The notes under the pieces are model-generated. The model was not told the DNA's origin, searched no databases, and saw only the letters and a program-made list of their open reading frames with translations. From positions 310,001 through 374,000 of the forward strand of contig CAVZUJ010000001.1 of assembly GCA_963778525.1 (NCBI GenBank): a stretch of DNA of 64,000 bases. The letters run 5' to 3'. This DNA comes from Schlegelella_A sp963778525 (GTDB lineage Bacteria; Pseudomonadota; Gammaproteobacteria; Burkholderiales; Burkholderiaceae_C). Positions within the stretch are counted from its first letter, which is position 1; each line of letters begins with the position of its first letter. Positions 46,563 to 55,807 of the stretch are shown here, one piece after another. A program made the translations under genes and the position numbers.

Positions 46563-48763
46563 TCAGCGCGGCGCGCTTGCGGCGCTTGCCGACGCGCCGA
46601 TCGGCGCAGGCGGGACATGCAGCGTTGCCGGCGTGACCTGGGCCTTCGGGATAACGCCGCTGGTCTTGACGAGGTTCGCGCACTCCGCATCCGCTTGATG
46701 TGCGGCGTCGCGTGAACCCGGGTCGACGAATGGAATGATCGCTGCCAGGGGATTCAGCAGAGCCAGCAGCAGCGAGGCACCGGCCTTGGCGGCCAGCTTG
46801 CCCGTCTCGAGCGACACGCTCGGCTGCGCCAGCACGCCGCGCACGTGGATCGGCGTACGCAGCGTCAGCGGGCTGAAATCCTTGGGCGAGACGACGGCGC
46901 GCAGGTCGAGTGCCTCGGTCTTCAGCGACACCGTGCCATCGATCCACACCGTCGAGTCCTTGGTGTTCATGACGAAGACCTTGGGTGTGGCCACGCCGCT
47001 GGCGACATCGAGATCGACGACGTTGCACAGGATCGGCAAGGCGTCGTCGCCCTTGACCATGACGCCCAGGGCCTGTGCGACATCGACGCCGGCCACCTCG
47101 ATCGCGGTATGCGACACCGCGCCCTCGCGCAGATGGGCGCGGATGTCGCCGTTCAGGCTGGCGAGGATCTCGGCCGTCGACCGGCCCTGGCCCTTGACCT
47201 TGACCAGAGCGTCGAGCTTGCCCGAAAGATAGGGCGGCGCGTCGGCCTTGCGCTGCAGCCGCAGCCATTTGGCGAAGTTGATGTCACGGGCGCGCATGTC
47301 GGCCGTCCAGAGGGCCTGGCCACCACGCCCGTCGAGCTGAAGATAGCCAAGCAGCCGGCCATCGGCGGTGTCGCCCTCGAAATCGGCCACCGTCAGCACG
47401 CCATCGGCGAGAAGGATGTGGGCCCTGCGCCGGACGCAGGGGCTCGATCAGCGTGGTGCCGACGTCGAACATCGCGATGTCGACGAGGACGTTGGCATCC
47501 ATCGCCCGCAGCGAAGGCAGGTCGAAGTGCTTGTCGGGAATGACGCGGCCCGGCCGGGCCGATGAACCTGCGCCGTCGTTCGGCGTGCCCACCGCCGGCC
47601 CGAGGTCGGCCAGCAGCAGGCGCGCGCCGGCGATCCGGCCGGCGAGCAGCGGCACCTTCGGCCGCGGGTCGAAGGTGAACGCACCGGTGAGGCGGCTGCT
47701 GCCGATGGCAGCCGAATCGAAGACCGCGTTCCAGACCGCGCCGTCCTTCGCCACCGTGCCGACCGTCTTGAAGGACGGCGTCGTCGGCAAGGTGATGCCG
47801 AGCACGTCGCCCACTGTGGCCAGCGATGGACCGGACAGATCGAAGCGACCCTTCAGGCCGGCGAAATGGAGCGGATCGGTGGTGCTGCCGGAGAAGGAGA
47901 GATCGGCGCCGCCGATCGAGGCCAGCAGCCGCAAGGGTTGCGCCTGCGCGTCCTTGCCGGCAACGAAGAGGCCAAGCACGCCGGCCGTGCGCAGGTCGGC
48001 GCGCAGAGGCAGCTTGCGATAGCGGCCGACGGCCTTCAGGCGCAGGCCGCTCTCGCCTGCGCGCGAGCGTGACCGCCTCTGCCACTGCCGACGCCGACCC
48101 TGCCTGCCGACCGGCATGCACGACGATGCCGCGCTCGCTCGAGCTGGCGATCTCGCTCGCGGCCAGCGCTTCGGCCGCGACGCCGCTGCCGTCGCTGAGC
48201 GCAAAGCGCGAGTCGAGGCTGGCCGGAAGGATTGCGTCTTCGTAGACGACGTGGCCGTCGCCGACACGTAGCCGCCCGAAGGTCGGAAACGCCGTTGGCT
48301 TGTCGCTCGTGTCGGGTGCGGCCTTGGGGCCGAATTGCCAGGAGCTGTGACCGTCGGCGGTGCGTTCGAGAACCGCGTCGAGGTCGGCCGCTTCGAGGCT
48401 GGCAACGTGCAGCGGCTCACCGCGCCAGGCGCGCCACAGCGCGAAATAGGGGAGCTCGAGCTTGACGTCGTGGGCCAGCAGCATGTGCGGCGCCCCGCTC
48501 CACCCAGGCGCGCCAACCTCGAACGAAGGCGCCTCGATACGGACGCTGCCGAGCAAGCCGATGCGTACGTCGCCGCCTCCTGCGCCATCGATGGCGACGC
48601 GGCGATCGAGCGTCTTCGCGAGCCAGTGCTGCATCGGCTTGGCCAGGAAGGGCCAACCCGCCGCTTCGCACGCGAGCACGGCGAGCAGCAAGGTCGCGAC
48701 CGCGATGAGCGTGATGAGCGGCCAGCGCACGCCGGCGCGCCAGGCGCCGACCGGATGCCTCAT
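46563..48763 (-). CDS. AsmA-family envelope protein; two frameshifts
   Basis: About 733 aa. One N-terminal membrane helix (WPLITLIAVATLLLAVLACEAAG) then AsmA-like beta-rich repeats (KTLDRRVAIDGAGGGDVRIG, DLSGPSLATVGDVLGITLP) and a C-terminal AsmA_2 region (LLLALLNPLAAIIPFVDPG). AsmA proteins are proposed to bridge the periplasm for phospholipid transport. The frame breaks near 48,055-48,065 and 47,415-47,435; each side matches the expected protein. Encoded after the envelope genes pqi and ndvB, which fits the theme of the locus. Confidence 0.82.
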
Positions 48764-48928
48764 CGAAACGCCCGCGCGCGTTGGCAGCGCATGACCTCGA
48801 CCAGCAGCGCCGAAGCGATGCAGCGAGAAACGGATCTCGATTCGAAGGTCATGAAAGTGCCTGATTCAAAGCCGCACCATTCTCCGCCGCGCGGGCTGCC
48901 TCCCCTATCGGTTCCCGGCCCCGGCCGC

Positions 48929-48946
48929 TGTCGGTACGTTCCTACA
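48929..48946. promoter_or_regulatory. Inverted repeat TGTCGG-N6-CCTACA (site G)
   Basis: Best-matching copy of the recurrent motif with site A. Located about 166 nt before the asmA-like start codon; it also overlaps the stop codon of the hydroxyacid dehydrogenase gene. The remaining sequence 48,764-48,928 shows no gene. Confidence 0.45.
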
Positions 48947-49940
48947 CCCCGCGCCGAAGGACTTCGGGATTGAGCGGCGTGGGTGGAGGCTTCGTACCGG
49001 GTCGGTGATCGAGGGCGCCGATCAGATTGTCCGCGGCGAGCTGCGCCATCGCCTTGCGCGTCGGCAGGCTGGCGCTGGCGATATGCGGCGTCAACACCAC
49101 GTTCGACACCGTCAGCAGATCGGGATGCACGCGTGGCTCGCCTTCGAAGACATCGAGGCCGGCCGCCGCGATCGTGCCCGCGCGCAAGGCGCGGGCCAGG
49201 GCCGCGTCGTCGACGATGCCGCCGCGCGCGATGTTCGTCAGCGTCGCGCTCCGCTTCATGCGCGCGAGCTCGGCGGCACCGACGAGATGATGCGATTCGG
49301 CACTGTAGGGAACGACGATGACGAGGTGGTCGGCCTCGGCCAGCAGCGTTTCCTTGCCGACGTAGCGGGCGCCGAGCTCGGCCTCGATGCCGGCGTCGAG
49401 GCGCGAGCGGTTGTGATACAGCACCGGCATCGCAAAGCCGCGCGCGCCGCGGCGGGCGATCGCCTGGCCGATCCGGCCCATGCCGAGGATGCCGAGCGTG
49501 GCGCCGTGCACGTCGGCGCCGGCGAAGAGGTCGACGCTCCATTTCGTCCATTCGCCGCGGCGCAGGAAATGTTCGCTCTCGGCGACGCGCCGCGCCGCCG
49601 CCATCATCAGCGCGAAGCCGAAATCGGCCGTCGTTTCGGTCAGCACGTCGGGCGCGTTCGCCACCATCACGCCGTGTGCGGTGCAGGCCGGCACGTCGAT
49701 GTTGTTGTAGCCCACCGCCATGCTGCAGACGGCGCGCAGCTCGGGGCAGGCATCGAGCAGGGCCGCATCGACCGGCTGCGTGCCGGTGACGAAGACGCCG
49801 GCCTTGCCCTGCAGGCGGGAGATCAGCTCTTCCCGGCTCCAGACGTCGTCGGCCTCGTTGGCCTCGACCTCGAAGTGCTCGCGCAGGCGCGCCAGCACTT
49901 CGGGAAAGATGCGGCGGCAGACAAGGATGGCTGGCTTCAT
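48942..49940 (-). CDS. ghrB: D-2-hydroxyacid dehydrogenase (glyoxylate/hydroxypyruvate reductase type)
   Basis: 332 aa. NAD(P)-binding Rossmann motif GILGMGRIGQAIARRG, catalytic Arg in NIARGGIVDD, Glu in FEGEP and His in LTPHIASAS, all intact. The family reduces glyoxylate, hydroxypyruvate or 2-ketogluconate; sequence alone does not settle which. ATG 49940 follows the nitroreductase stop by 5 nt, so the two are co-transcribed. Confidence 0.9.
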   Translation of the reverse strand: MKPAILVCRRIFPEVLARLREHFEVEANEADDVWSREELISRLQGKAGVFVTGTQPVDAALLDACPELRAVCSMAVGYNNIDVPACTAHGVMVANAPDVLTETTADFGFALMMAAARRVAESEHFLRRGEWTKWSVDLFAGADVHGATLGILGMGRIGQAIARRGARGFAMPVLYHNRSRLDAGIEAELGARYVGKETLLAEADHLVIVVPYSAESHHLVGAAELARMKRSATLTNIARGGIVDDAALARALRAGTIAAAGLDVFEGEPRVHPDLLTVSNVVLTPHIASASLPTRKAMAQLAADNLIGALDHRPGTKPPPTPLNPEVLRRGV

Positions 49941-49945
49941 GACGC

Positions 49946-50666
49946 TCACTCGAGGAATCGGGCGAATGCGGAGACCGGCTCGCGCTCGGTCACCAGGCTG
50001 TTCTCGATCGCGTCCGGATCCGCATGGCCGAGCGACATGCCGCACACCAGCTGCTCGTTCGCGCCGGCGCCGAGCAGCGGCATGATGAGGCGATGGAACT
50101 GGGTGAACGCCGCCTGCGGGCAGGTGTCGAGCCCGTGCCCGCGCGCCGCCACCATGACGCTTTGCAGGAACATGCCGAAGTCGAGCCAGCTGCCCTGGCG
50201 CATGACGCGATCGATGGTGAACATCAACCCGACCGGCGCGCCGAAGAACTCGTAGTTGCGCGTGTGCTGGGCGTGCATGCGCGCCTTGTCGGTCCTGGCG
50301 ATGCCGAGCAGGCCGTACAGGTCCCAGCCGACCTTGCGCCGCCGCTCGACGAAGGGCGAGCGCCACTCGGTCGGATAGTAGGCGTACTCCTCGGCGTGCG
50401 ATGCCGCCTCCGCCGGGTCGTCGTAGGCGGCGACGATGCGCGCGCGAGAGCGCCTCCTTGGCCTCGCCGGTCAGCACGTAGACATTCCAGGGCTGCGTGT
50501 TGGTGCCCGAGGGCGCGCGCGAGGCGACCGCAAGGATGCGCTCCACGATTGCGCGCGGCACCGGCGTCGGCAGAAAGGAGCGGATCGAGCGGCGCGAGGT
50601 GATCGCGGCCTCGACGGCGGCTGTGGCGGCGGCTTCGGTCAAGGCGGGACTCTGGGTGCGTGTCAT
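49946..50666 (-). CDS. Nitroreductase family protein; one frameshift
   Basis: About 240 aa. FMN-binding start RRSIRSFLPTPVP and ASRAPSGTNTQPWNVYVL are in the first frame. After EALSRA the frame slips near 50,440-50,450 in a CGCGCGCG run. The rest (GWDLYGLLGIARTDKARM, MRQGSWLDFGMFLQSVM, AFTQFHRLIMPLL) is in another frame. Two-electron reduction of nitro or quinone compounds is expected. Divergent from phaP, sharing its regulatory region. Confidence 0.85.
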
Positions 50667-50755
50667 CGGCGTGCATTTTCATCGAGGCCGGCAGGACTCG
50701 GTTCGGGGCCTCGCGCTGCAGCCCGGCCGGCCGCCCTAGGTCGACTCGTCTAAAG

Positions 50756-50772
50756 TGATGCAGCGCAGCATT
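50756..50772. promoter_or_regulatory. PhaR-like site 1 upstream of phaP
   Basis: TGATGCAGCGCAGCATT, immediately before the -35 element. It shares 15 of 17 bases with site 2 at 50814. The TGC/GCA pairs resemble the binding sites reported for the phasin repressor PhaR in other PHB bacteria. Confidence 0.55.
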
Positions 50773-50778
50773 TTTCGC

Positions 50779-50806
50779 TTGCAAAGCTCGGGTTTACCTC
50801 TATACT
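50779..50806 (+). promoter_or_regulatory. phaP promoter
   Basis: -35 TTGCAA (50779-50784) and -10 TATACT (50801-50806) with 16-bp spacing. The start would be near 50,813, 64 nt before the ATG. It is bracketed by the two PhaR-like sites. Confidence 0.65.
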
Positions 50807-50813
50807 TCGGTCA

Positions 50814-50830
50814 TGTTGCAGTGCAGCATT
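50814..50830. promoter_or_regulatory. PhaR-like site 2 at the phaP transcription start
   Basis: TGTTGCAGTGCAGCATT, at or just after the predicted start. Binding here would block RNA polymerase; with site 1 at 58-bp centre spacing a loop or cooperative complex is possible. Confidence 0.55.
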
Positions 50831-50876
50831 GATTGCCCGATACAGACCCCGCCCCCATCACTCCAGGAGACCCCTC

Positions 50877-51413
50877 ATGATGACCGCTGAACAAATGATG
50901 AGCGCCCACAAGGCCAACGTCGAAACCCTCTTCGGCCTCTCCGGCCTTGCCTTCGAAGGCATCGAGAAGCTCGTCGAGCTGAACATCCAGGTCGCCAAGA
51001 CCGCGATGAGCGAAGCTTCGGACACGGCGCGCGCCGCGCTGTCGGTGAAGGACGCGCAAGAGCTGCTGGCGCTGCAAGCCAGCCTGCTCCAGCCGGCCGC
51101 CGAAAAGGCCGCCGCCTATGGCCGCCACGTGTATGAAATCGCTGCCTCGACCGGCACCGAAGTCAACCGCGTCGCCGAAGCCACCGCTTCCGAAGCGCAA
51201 GCCAAGTTCATGGCCGTCGTCGACAGCGCCGTGAAGAACGCACCGGCCGGCACCGAGAACGCCGTCGCCCTCGTGAAGTCGGCCGTGGCCGCCGCCAACA
51301 ACGCTTTCGAAAGCGTTCAGAAGGCGACCAAGCAAGCTGCCGAAGTCGCCGACGCGAACTTCCAGGCGATGTCCACGACCGCGGTCCGCGCGACCAAGTC
51401 GAAGAAGGCCTGA
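50877..51413 (+). CDS. phaP: Phasin, PHB granule-associated protein
   Basis: 178 aa, nearly all helical and Ala-rich. Phasin_2-type start AEQMMSAHKANVETLFGLS and FEGIEKLVELNIQVAKTAM, with a Lys-rich C-terminus. Coats PHB granules and controls their size. AGGAGA lies 6 nt before ATG 50877 (ATG 50880 is adjacent). Two PhaR-like sites flank the promoter and a strong terminator follows, so this is a single-gene transcript. Confidence 0.95.
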   Translation: MMTAEQMMSAHKANVETLFGLSGLAFEGIEKLVELNIQVAKTAMSEASDTARAALSVKDAQELLALQASLLQPAAEKAAAYGRHVYEIAASTGTEVNRVAEATASEAQAKFMAVVDSAVKNAPAGTENAVALVKSAVAAANNAFESVQKATKQAAEVADANFQAMSTTAVRATKSKKA

Positions 51414-51457
51414 GCTTTCAGCCCTGCCCGCCGCCGCGCGCAAGCGCGGGCGGCATG

Positions 51458-51488
51458 AAAAAGCCCGGATCCGTCCGGGCTTTTTTTT
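51458..51488. terminator. Bidirectional terminator between phaP and the patatin gene
   Basis: AAAAAGCCCGGAT-ccg-TCCGGGC followed by eight T: perfect stem with A and T tracts on both sides, fitting the convergent genes. Confidence 0.92.
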
Positions 51489-51510
51489 CGCCGCGAACGC
51501 GCCGCGCTGC

Positions 51511-52504
51511 TCAGAGGTGGCTCCTCGCCAGCAGCAAGCCATGGAGCTCGGCAACGTGCGCCAGCGCGACATCGCGGCCGGCCTTGATCGATTGCCGGCG
51601 GGTCGAGAAGTCGGCGCCGGACACGCCGGCAAGCTTCGGAGCGAGGACGAGGTCCGCATCCTTCAGCTCGTAGGTCTTGATCGTGCGGCCCATGATGGCG
51701 AAGGTCTGCAGCAGCATGCGTGCCGCATCGCCGGTGGCGTTGCCTTCGGGCACCTGCGAGATGTCGACGGCGATGACGAACTCGGCGCCCATGGCGCGGG
51801 CGTGATGCACCGGAATCGGTGCCGACAGGCCGCCGTCGACGTATTCGCGCGTGCCGATCCGCACCGGCTGGAATACCGCCGGCACCGCGCTCGACGCGCG
51901 CACCGCGGTACCGGTGTCGCCGCGCTGGAACAGGATCGCCTCGCCGCTGTCGAGGTCGGTGGCGGCGATGCCGAGCGGCAGGTGCATCTGCTCGATCAGG
52001 CGGCCGCCGGTCTTGTCGCGCACGAACTTCGCGAGCGCTTCGCCGCGGATCAGGCCGCGGCCCGGATACGACCAGTCGGCGAACGCGGTCTCGTCCATCG
52101 CGTCGGCGAGCGTCGCCAGGTTGCTGCCGCTGCGGCCTGAGGCATAGAGCGCGGCGACCAGGCTGCCGGCCGAGGTTCCGACGATCAGATCGGGGCTGAG
52201 GCCGCTTTCTTCCAGGACCTGGAGGACGCCGATGTGGGCAAAGCCCGCGCGCCGCACCGCCGCCCAGAGCCAGGCCGATGCGCGGCCGCCGCGGCGGCGG
52301 CGCAGGCGCCACGGCCACCGGCGGTGGCGCGGGAGGCACCGGCGCGGGCGGGGGCGCCACGGGCGCGCTCGCCGGCGTGCTGGCGCAACCGGCCAGGCCG
52401 AGCAGCGCCAGCGAGCCGCAGGCCGGCGGCCAAGTGCCAGTCGCGGCGTCGCGCCGATTCGGTGAGCCGACGGGCACGGGACCCGTCGTTTGCTTATGCG
52501 TCAC
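51511..52504 (-). CDS. Patatin-like phospholipase lipoprotein; one frameshift
   Basis: About 330 aa. Lipobox LLGLAGCAST, a Pro/Ala/Val-rich spacer, then the patatin fold: oxyanion loop GGGAARG, then FAHIGVLQVLEE, nucleophile in GTSAG and the Asp in VDGGLSAP. The frame slips at about 52,244-52,247 between GGGAARG and FAHIG, where a run of three G should probably be two. Related to the RssA/NTE group of lysophospholipases. GTG 52504 is a tentative start without a good ribosome binding site. Confidence 0.85.
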
Positions 52505-52518
52505 GGAGATTTAGAACC

Positions 52519-52532
52519 AACAAATATGTGTT
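52519..52532. promoter_or_regulatory. AT-rich palindrome between the patatin gene and cysI
   Basis: AACAAATATGTGTT is palindromic except for one base pair and is strikingly AT-rich for this genome. It sits in the 155-nt divergent region. A LysR-type regulator such as CysB would fit sulfite reductase control, but this is conjecture. Confidence 0.35.
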
Positions 52533-52659
52533 TCCCAAGGCCGAGGGCCCTCACTACATTCGATGCGTCGCCGCAATCCAGGGCGGTTCGCGCACCTCGG
52601 TGGCTGGGTTCATTCTCGCCGCCGGAATCGGTGCTTGCGGTGCGCGATCTGCCCGAGCC

Positions 52660-54408
52660 ATGTACCGCTACACAGAATTCGACCGCCGGTTCGTTCATCA
52701 GCGCGCCCATCAGTTCCGCGACCAGCTGGCGCGCCACCTGGCCGGCGAGCTCGCCGACGACGATTTCCGCGCCCTGCGCCTGCAGAACGGCTGGTACGTG
52801 CAGCGGCATGCGCCGATGGCCCGCATTGCCGTGCCTTACGGCGAGCTGAGCTCCAGGCAGCTGCGTGCGCTGGCCCGCGTCGCGCGCGAATTCGACGGCC
52901 GGCCCGACGGCCCCTACGCCGGCCGCGGCGGCGGCTTCGGCCACTTCACGACGCGGCAGAACTGCCAGTTCAACTGGATCGCCCTGGCCGATTCGGCCGA
53001 CGTGATGGACGTGCTCGCCGACGCCGACATGCACGGCATCCAGACCAGCGGCAACTGCATCCGCAACATCACGAGCGACTGCTTCGCCGGCGTCGCCGCC
53101 GACGAAATCGTCGACCCGCGTCCCTACTGCGAGATCCTGCGCCAGTGGAGCACGCTGCATCCCGAGTTCGCATTCCTGCCGCGCAAGTTCAAGATCGCCG
53201 TCAGCGGCGCGCTCGAGGACCGCGCCGCGATCGCGTGGCACGACATCGGCCTGCAGCTGAAGAAGAACGACGCCGGCGAGATCGGCTTCGAGGTGCGCGT
53301 GGGCGGCGGCATGGGCCGCACGCCGATCATCGCCACCGTCATTCGCGACTTCCTGCCCTGGCAGCAGATCCTCGTCTTCATCGAGGCGATCGTCCGCGTC
53401 TACAACCGCTACGGCCGGCGCGACAACATGTACAAGGCGCGGATCAAGATCCTCGTCAAGGCCGAGGGCCAGAAGTTCATCGACGCGGTGGAGGCCGAGT
53501 TCGCCAACATCCTCGAGCACGACCTCGAGGGCTCGGCGCACCTGCTCACCGAGGCCGAGCTCGAGCGCGTCTCGGCCAACTTCGAGCTCGTGCCGGAGGG
53601 CGTCGTGCCGTGAGACCGAGCGCCTATGCCGATCGCGTCGTCGCCGGTGCCGGCCAACGGCCCGGCCTATGCGCGCTGGCTGGAGCGCAACGTGCATCCG
53701 CATCGGCTGCTCGGCTACCGCGCGGTGACGCTCTCGCTCAAGCGCGCCGGCCAGGCGCCCGGCGATGCCACGGCCGACCAGATGGAAGGCGCCGCGGCGC
53801 TGGCCGACCGCTTCAGCCTCGGCGAGCTGCGCGTCTCGCACGACCAGAACCTGGTGCTGCCATGGGTGCGCGTCGGCGATCTCGACGCGCTCTGGAAGGC
53901 AGCGCGTGCCGGCGGCTTCGCCACGCCCAACATCGGCTACCTGACCGACATGATCGCCTGCCCCGGCGGCGACACCTGCGCGCTGGCCAACGCCCGCTCG
54001 CTGCCGATCGCCGCGGCCCTCAACGAGCGCTTCGACGACCTCGACGAGCTGCACGACATCGGCGACATCGACCTGCACATCAGCGGCTGCATCAACTCCT
54101 GCGGCCACCACCACAGCGGCCACATCGGCATCCTCGGCGTCGACAAGGACGGCCAGGAGTGGTATCAGGTCTCGCTCGGCGGCTCCGATGGCTCGAATCT
54201 TGCGCTGACTCCAGTGGCGGGCAAGGTGATCGGCCCGTCGTTCGCGGCCGACGAGGTGCCCGACGTGATCGAAGCCGTGATCGAGACCTATCGGGGCGAG
54301 CGCAGCAGCGCCGCCGAGCGCTTCATCGACACGGTGCATCGCATCGGCCTCGGGCCGTTCAAGAGCGCCGCCAACGCCGTTCGCAGCGCGACGGCGGTGC
54401 ACGCATGA
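52660..54408 (+). CDS. cysI: Sulfite/nitrite reductase hemoprotein (CysI-like); in-frame stop
   Basis: Six-electron reductase with siroheme and a [4Fe-4S] cluster. The first half (52660-53613) holds the ferredoxin-like and siroheme-binding parts (GHFTTRQNCQFNWI, SGNCIRNITSDCFAG). The second half (53626-54408) holds GDTCALANARS, with the first Cys pair (CPGGDTC), and the SGCINSCGHHHSGHIG cluster pair. Both halves are in the same frame, broken by TGA at 53611-53613. It is either a point stop, paired indels or a sequencing error; the segment 53,595-53,640 lacks similarity I can place. Operon with DUF934 and cobA; assimilatory role likely. Confidence 0.85.
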
Positions 54409-54908
54409 AGTTCATCGACTGCAACTTCGATCCCTGGCACGAGGTGCGAGCCGACGATGCGCTCGTGGCCGTGCCGGCGGCCGAGCCGCACAGCCTGCTG
54501 ACGCTCGAGCAATGGCGTGCGGTGCAGGGCTCCTGGCCGACCGGGATGACGGTGGGCGTGCTTTTCGAGAACGACGCCGACATCGAAGACCTCGTGCCCG
54601 ACCTGCCGCGCCTGGCGCTCGTGGCGCTGCGCTTTCCGAAATGGACCGACGGCCGCGCCTACAGCCAGGCTCGCCTGCTGCGCGCGCGCTTCCGCTTCGC
54701 GGGCGAGATCCGCGCCACCGGCGAGGTGCTGGCCGACATGCTGCCGCTGCTGCAGCGCACCGGCTTCGATGCCGTGTGCCTGCGCGCCGATCAATCGGTG
54801 GCGACCGCACAGCGCGCGCTCGGCTTCTTTCCCCAGGGCCACTATCAGGGCGACGTCGTCGAGCCGCGGCCGCTCTTCGCCCGCGGCAACGCCGCCCGGG
54901 CCGCATGA
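54405..54908 (+). CDS. DUF934 protein associated with sulfite reductase
   Basis: 167 aa. Hydrophilic single domain with ALRFPKWTDGRAYSQARLLR and VLADMLPLLQRTGFDAVCLR, hallmarks of DUF934. The family nearly always follows cysI in proteobacteria and is thought to assist sulfite reductase; its biochemical role is not established. Overlaps cysI and cobA by 4 nt on each side (ATGA twice). Confidence 0.9.
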   Translation: MKFIDCNFDPWHEVRADDALVAVPAAEPHSLLTLEQWRAVQGSWPTGMTVGVLFENDADIEDLVPDLPRLALVALRFPKWTDGRAYSQARLLRARFRFAGEIRATGEVLADMLPLLQRTGFDAVCLRADQSVATAQRALGFFPQGHYQGDVVEPRPLFARGNAARAA

Positions 54909-55739
54909 AGGCGCCGAAGAAAGGCCGCGTCGTCTTCGTCGGCGCCGGGCCGGGCCAGGCCGATCTCATCACCCTGCGCGGCGCCGAGCGCCTGCGCCAG
55001 GCCGATGTGGTGCTCTTCGATTCCCTCGCCGATCCGGCCCTGCGCGAGCTCGCGCCGCGGGCGCAATGGATCGACGTCGGCAAGCGCGGCTTCAGCGGCG
55101 TGCCGCATGGCAGCCCGGGTGAAGGCGGCAGCGCCGGCCAGGCCCGGATCAATGCCCTGCTCGTCAAGCATGCGAGCGAAGGCCGCCTCGTGGTGCGCCT
55201 GAAGGGCGGCGATCCGAGTGTCTTCGGCCGGCTCGAAGAAGAGCTCGAAGCCCTGGCCGAAGCCGCGCATCGCGTGCGAGGTCGTGCCCGGCATCTCCGC
55301 CGCGATGGCCGCGGCGGCGTCGACGCAACGGCCCTTGACGCGGCGCGGCGCCGGCCGCAGCGTCACTCTCGCCACCGCGATGACGCACGACGCCGGTCTC
55401 GTTGCCGGCCGACATGCCGACACCGAAGTCTTCTACATGGCCGGCAAGCAGCTGGGCGCCCTGGCGCGCCGGCTCGTGCGCGCCGGCTGGCCCGGCGACA
55501 CGCCGGCGCTCGTGGTCTCGCGCGCCGGCTGGCCCGACGAGCTGGCCAGCGACCACACGATCGCCGCGCTCGGCCAGGCGGCGATGCTGCACGCCGGCCG
55601 GCCCACGGTGGTGACGGTCGGCGTCGGCGCTTCGCCGATCGCTGCAAGCCGCTCGTCCGGCGCCGTCTCGCACCTGCCGGCAGTGCCTGCGGCCGGGTCG
55701 ACTTCGGATGCGGCCATGCCCGCCCGGGCCAAGCCGTAA
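54905..55739 (+). CDS. cobA: Uroporphyrinogen-III C-methyltransferase; one frameshift
   Basis: About 277 aa. SAM-dependent; makes precorrin-2, the precursor of the siroheme needed by CysI. VFVGAGPGQADLITLRGAERL, GKRGFSGVPHGSPG and RLVVRLKGGDPSVFGR are in the first frame. The frame slips near 55,263-55,270 (GCCGCGCATCG) and CEVVPGISAAMAAAA plus the C-terminal half follow in another frame. It encodes only the methyltransferase part, with no CysG N-terminal dehydrogenase/chelatase. Confidence 0.88.
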
Positions 55740-55807
55740 AATTCCGCCGTCGATCTGACTTCGTTGCACCGCCCGGTCGGGCCGCGCACCATCCGAGCCC
55801 TGCCCTC

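Noticed and set aside
48942..50666. Nitroreductase-hydroxyacid dehydrogenase fusion protein of 574 aa
   Set aside because: The joining segment is out-of-frame Arg-rich sequence caused by the nitroreductase frameshift; the dehydrogenase has its own ATG 5 nt after the true nitroreductase stop in another frame.
53611..53613. Selenocysteine or readthrough codon in cysI
   Set aside because: Sulfite reductases do not use selenocysteine at this place and no SECIS-like hairpin was evident; an error or mutation is simpler.
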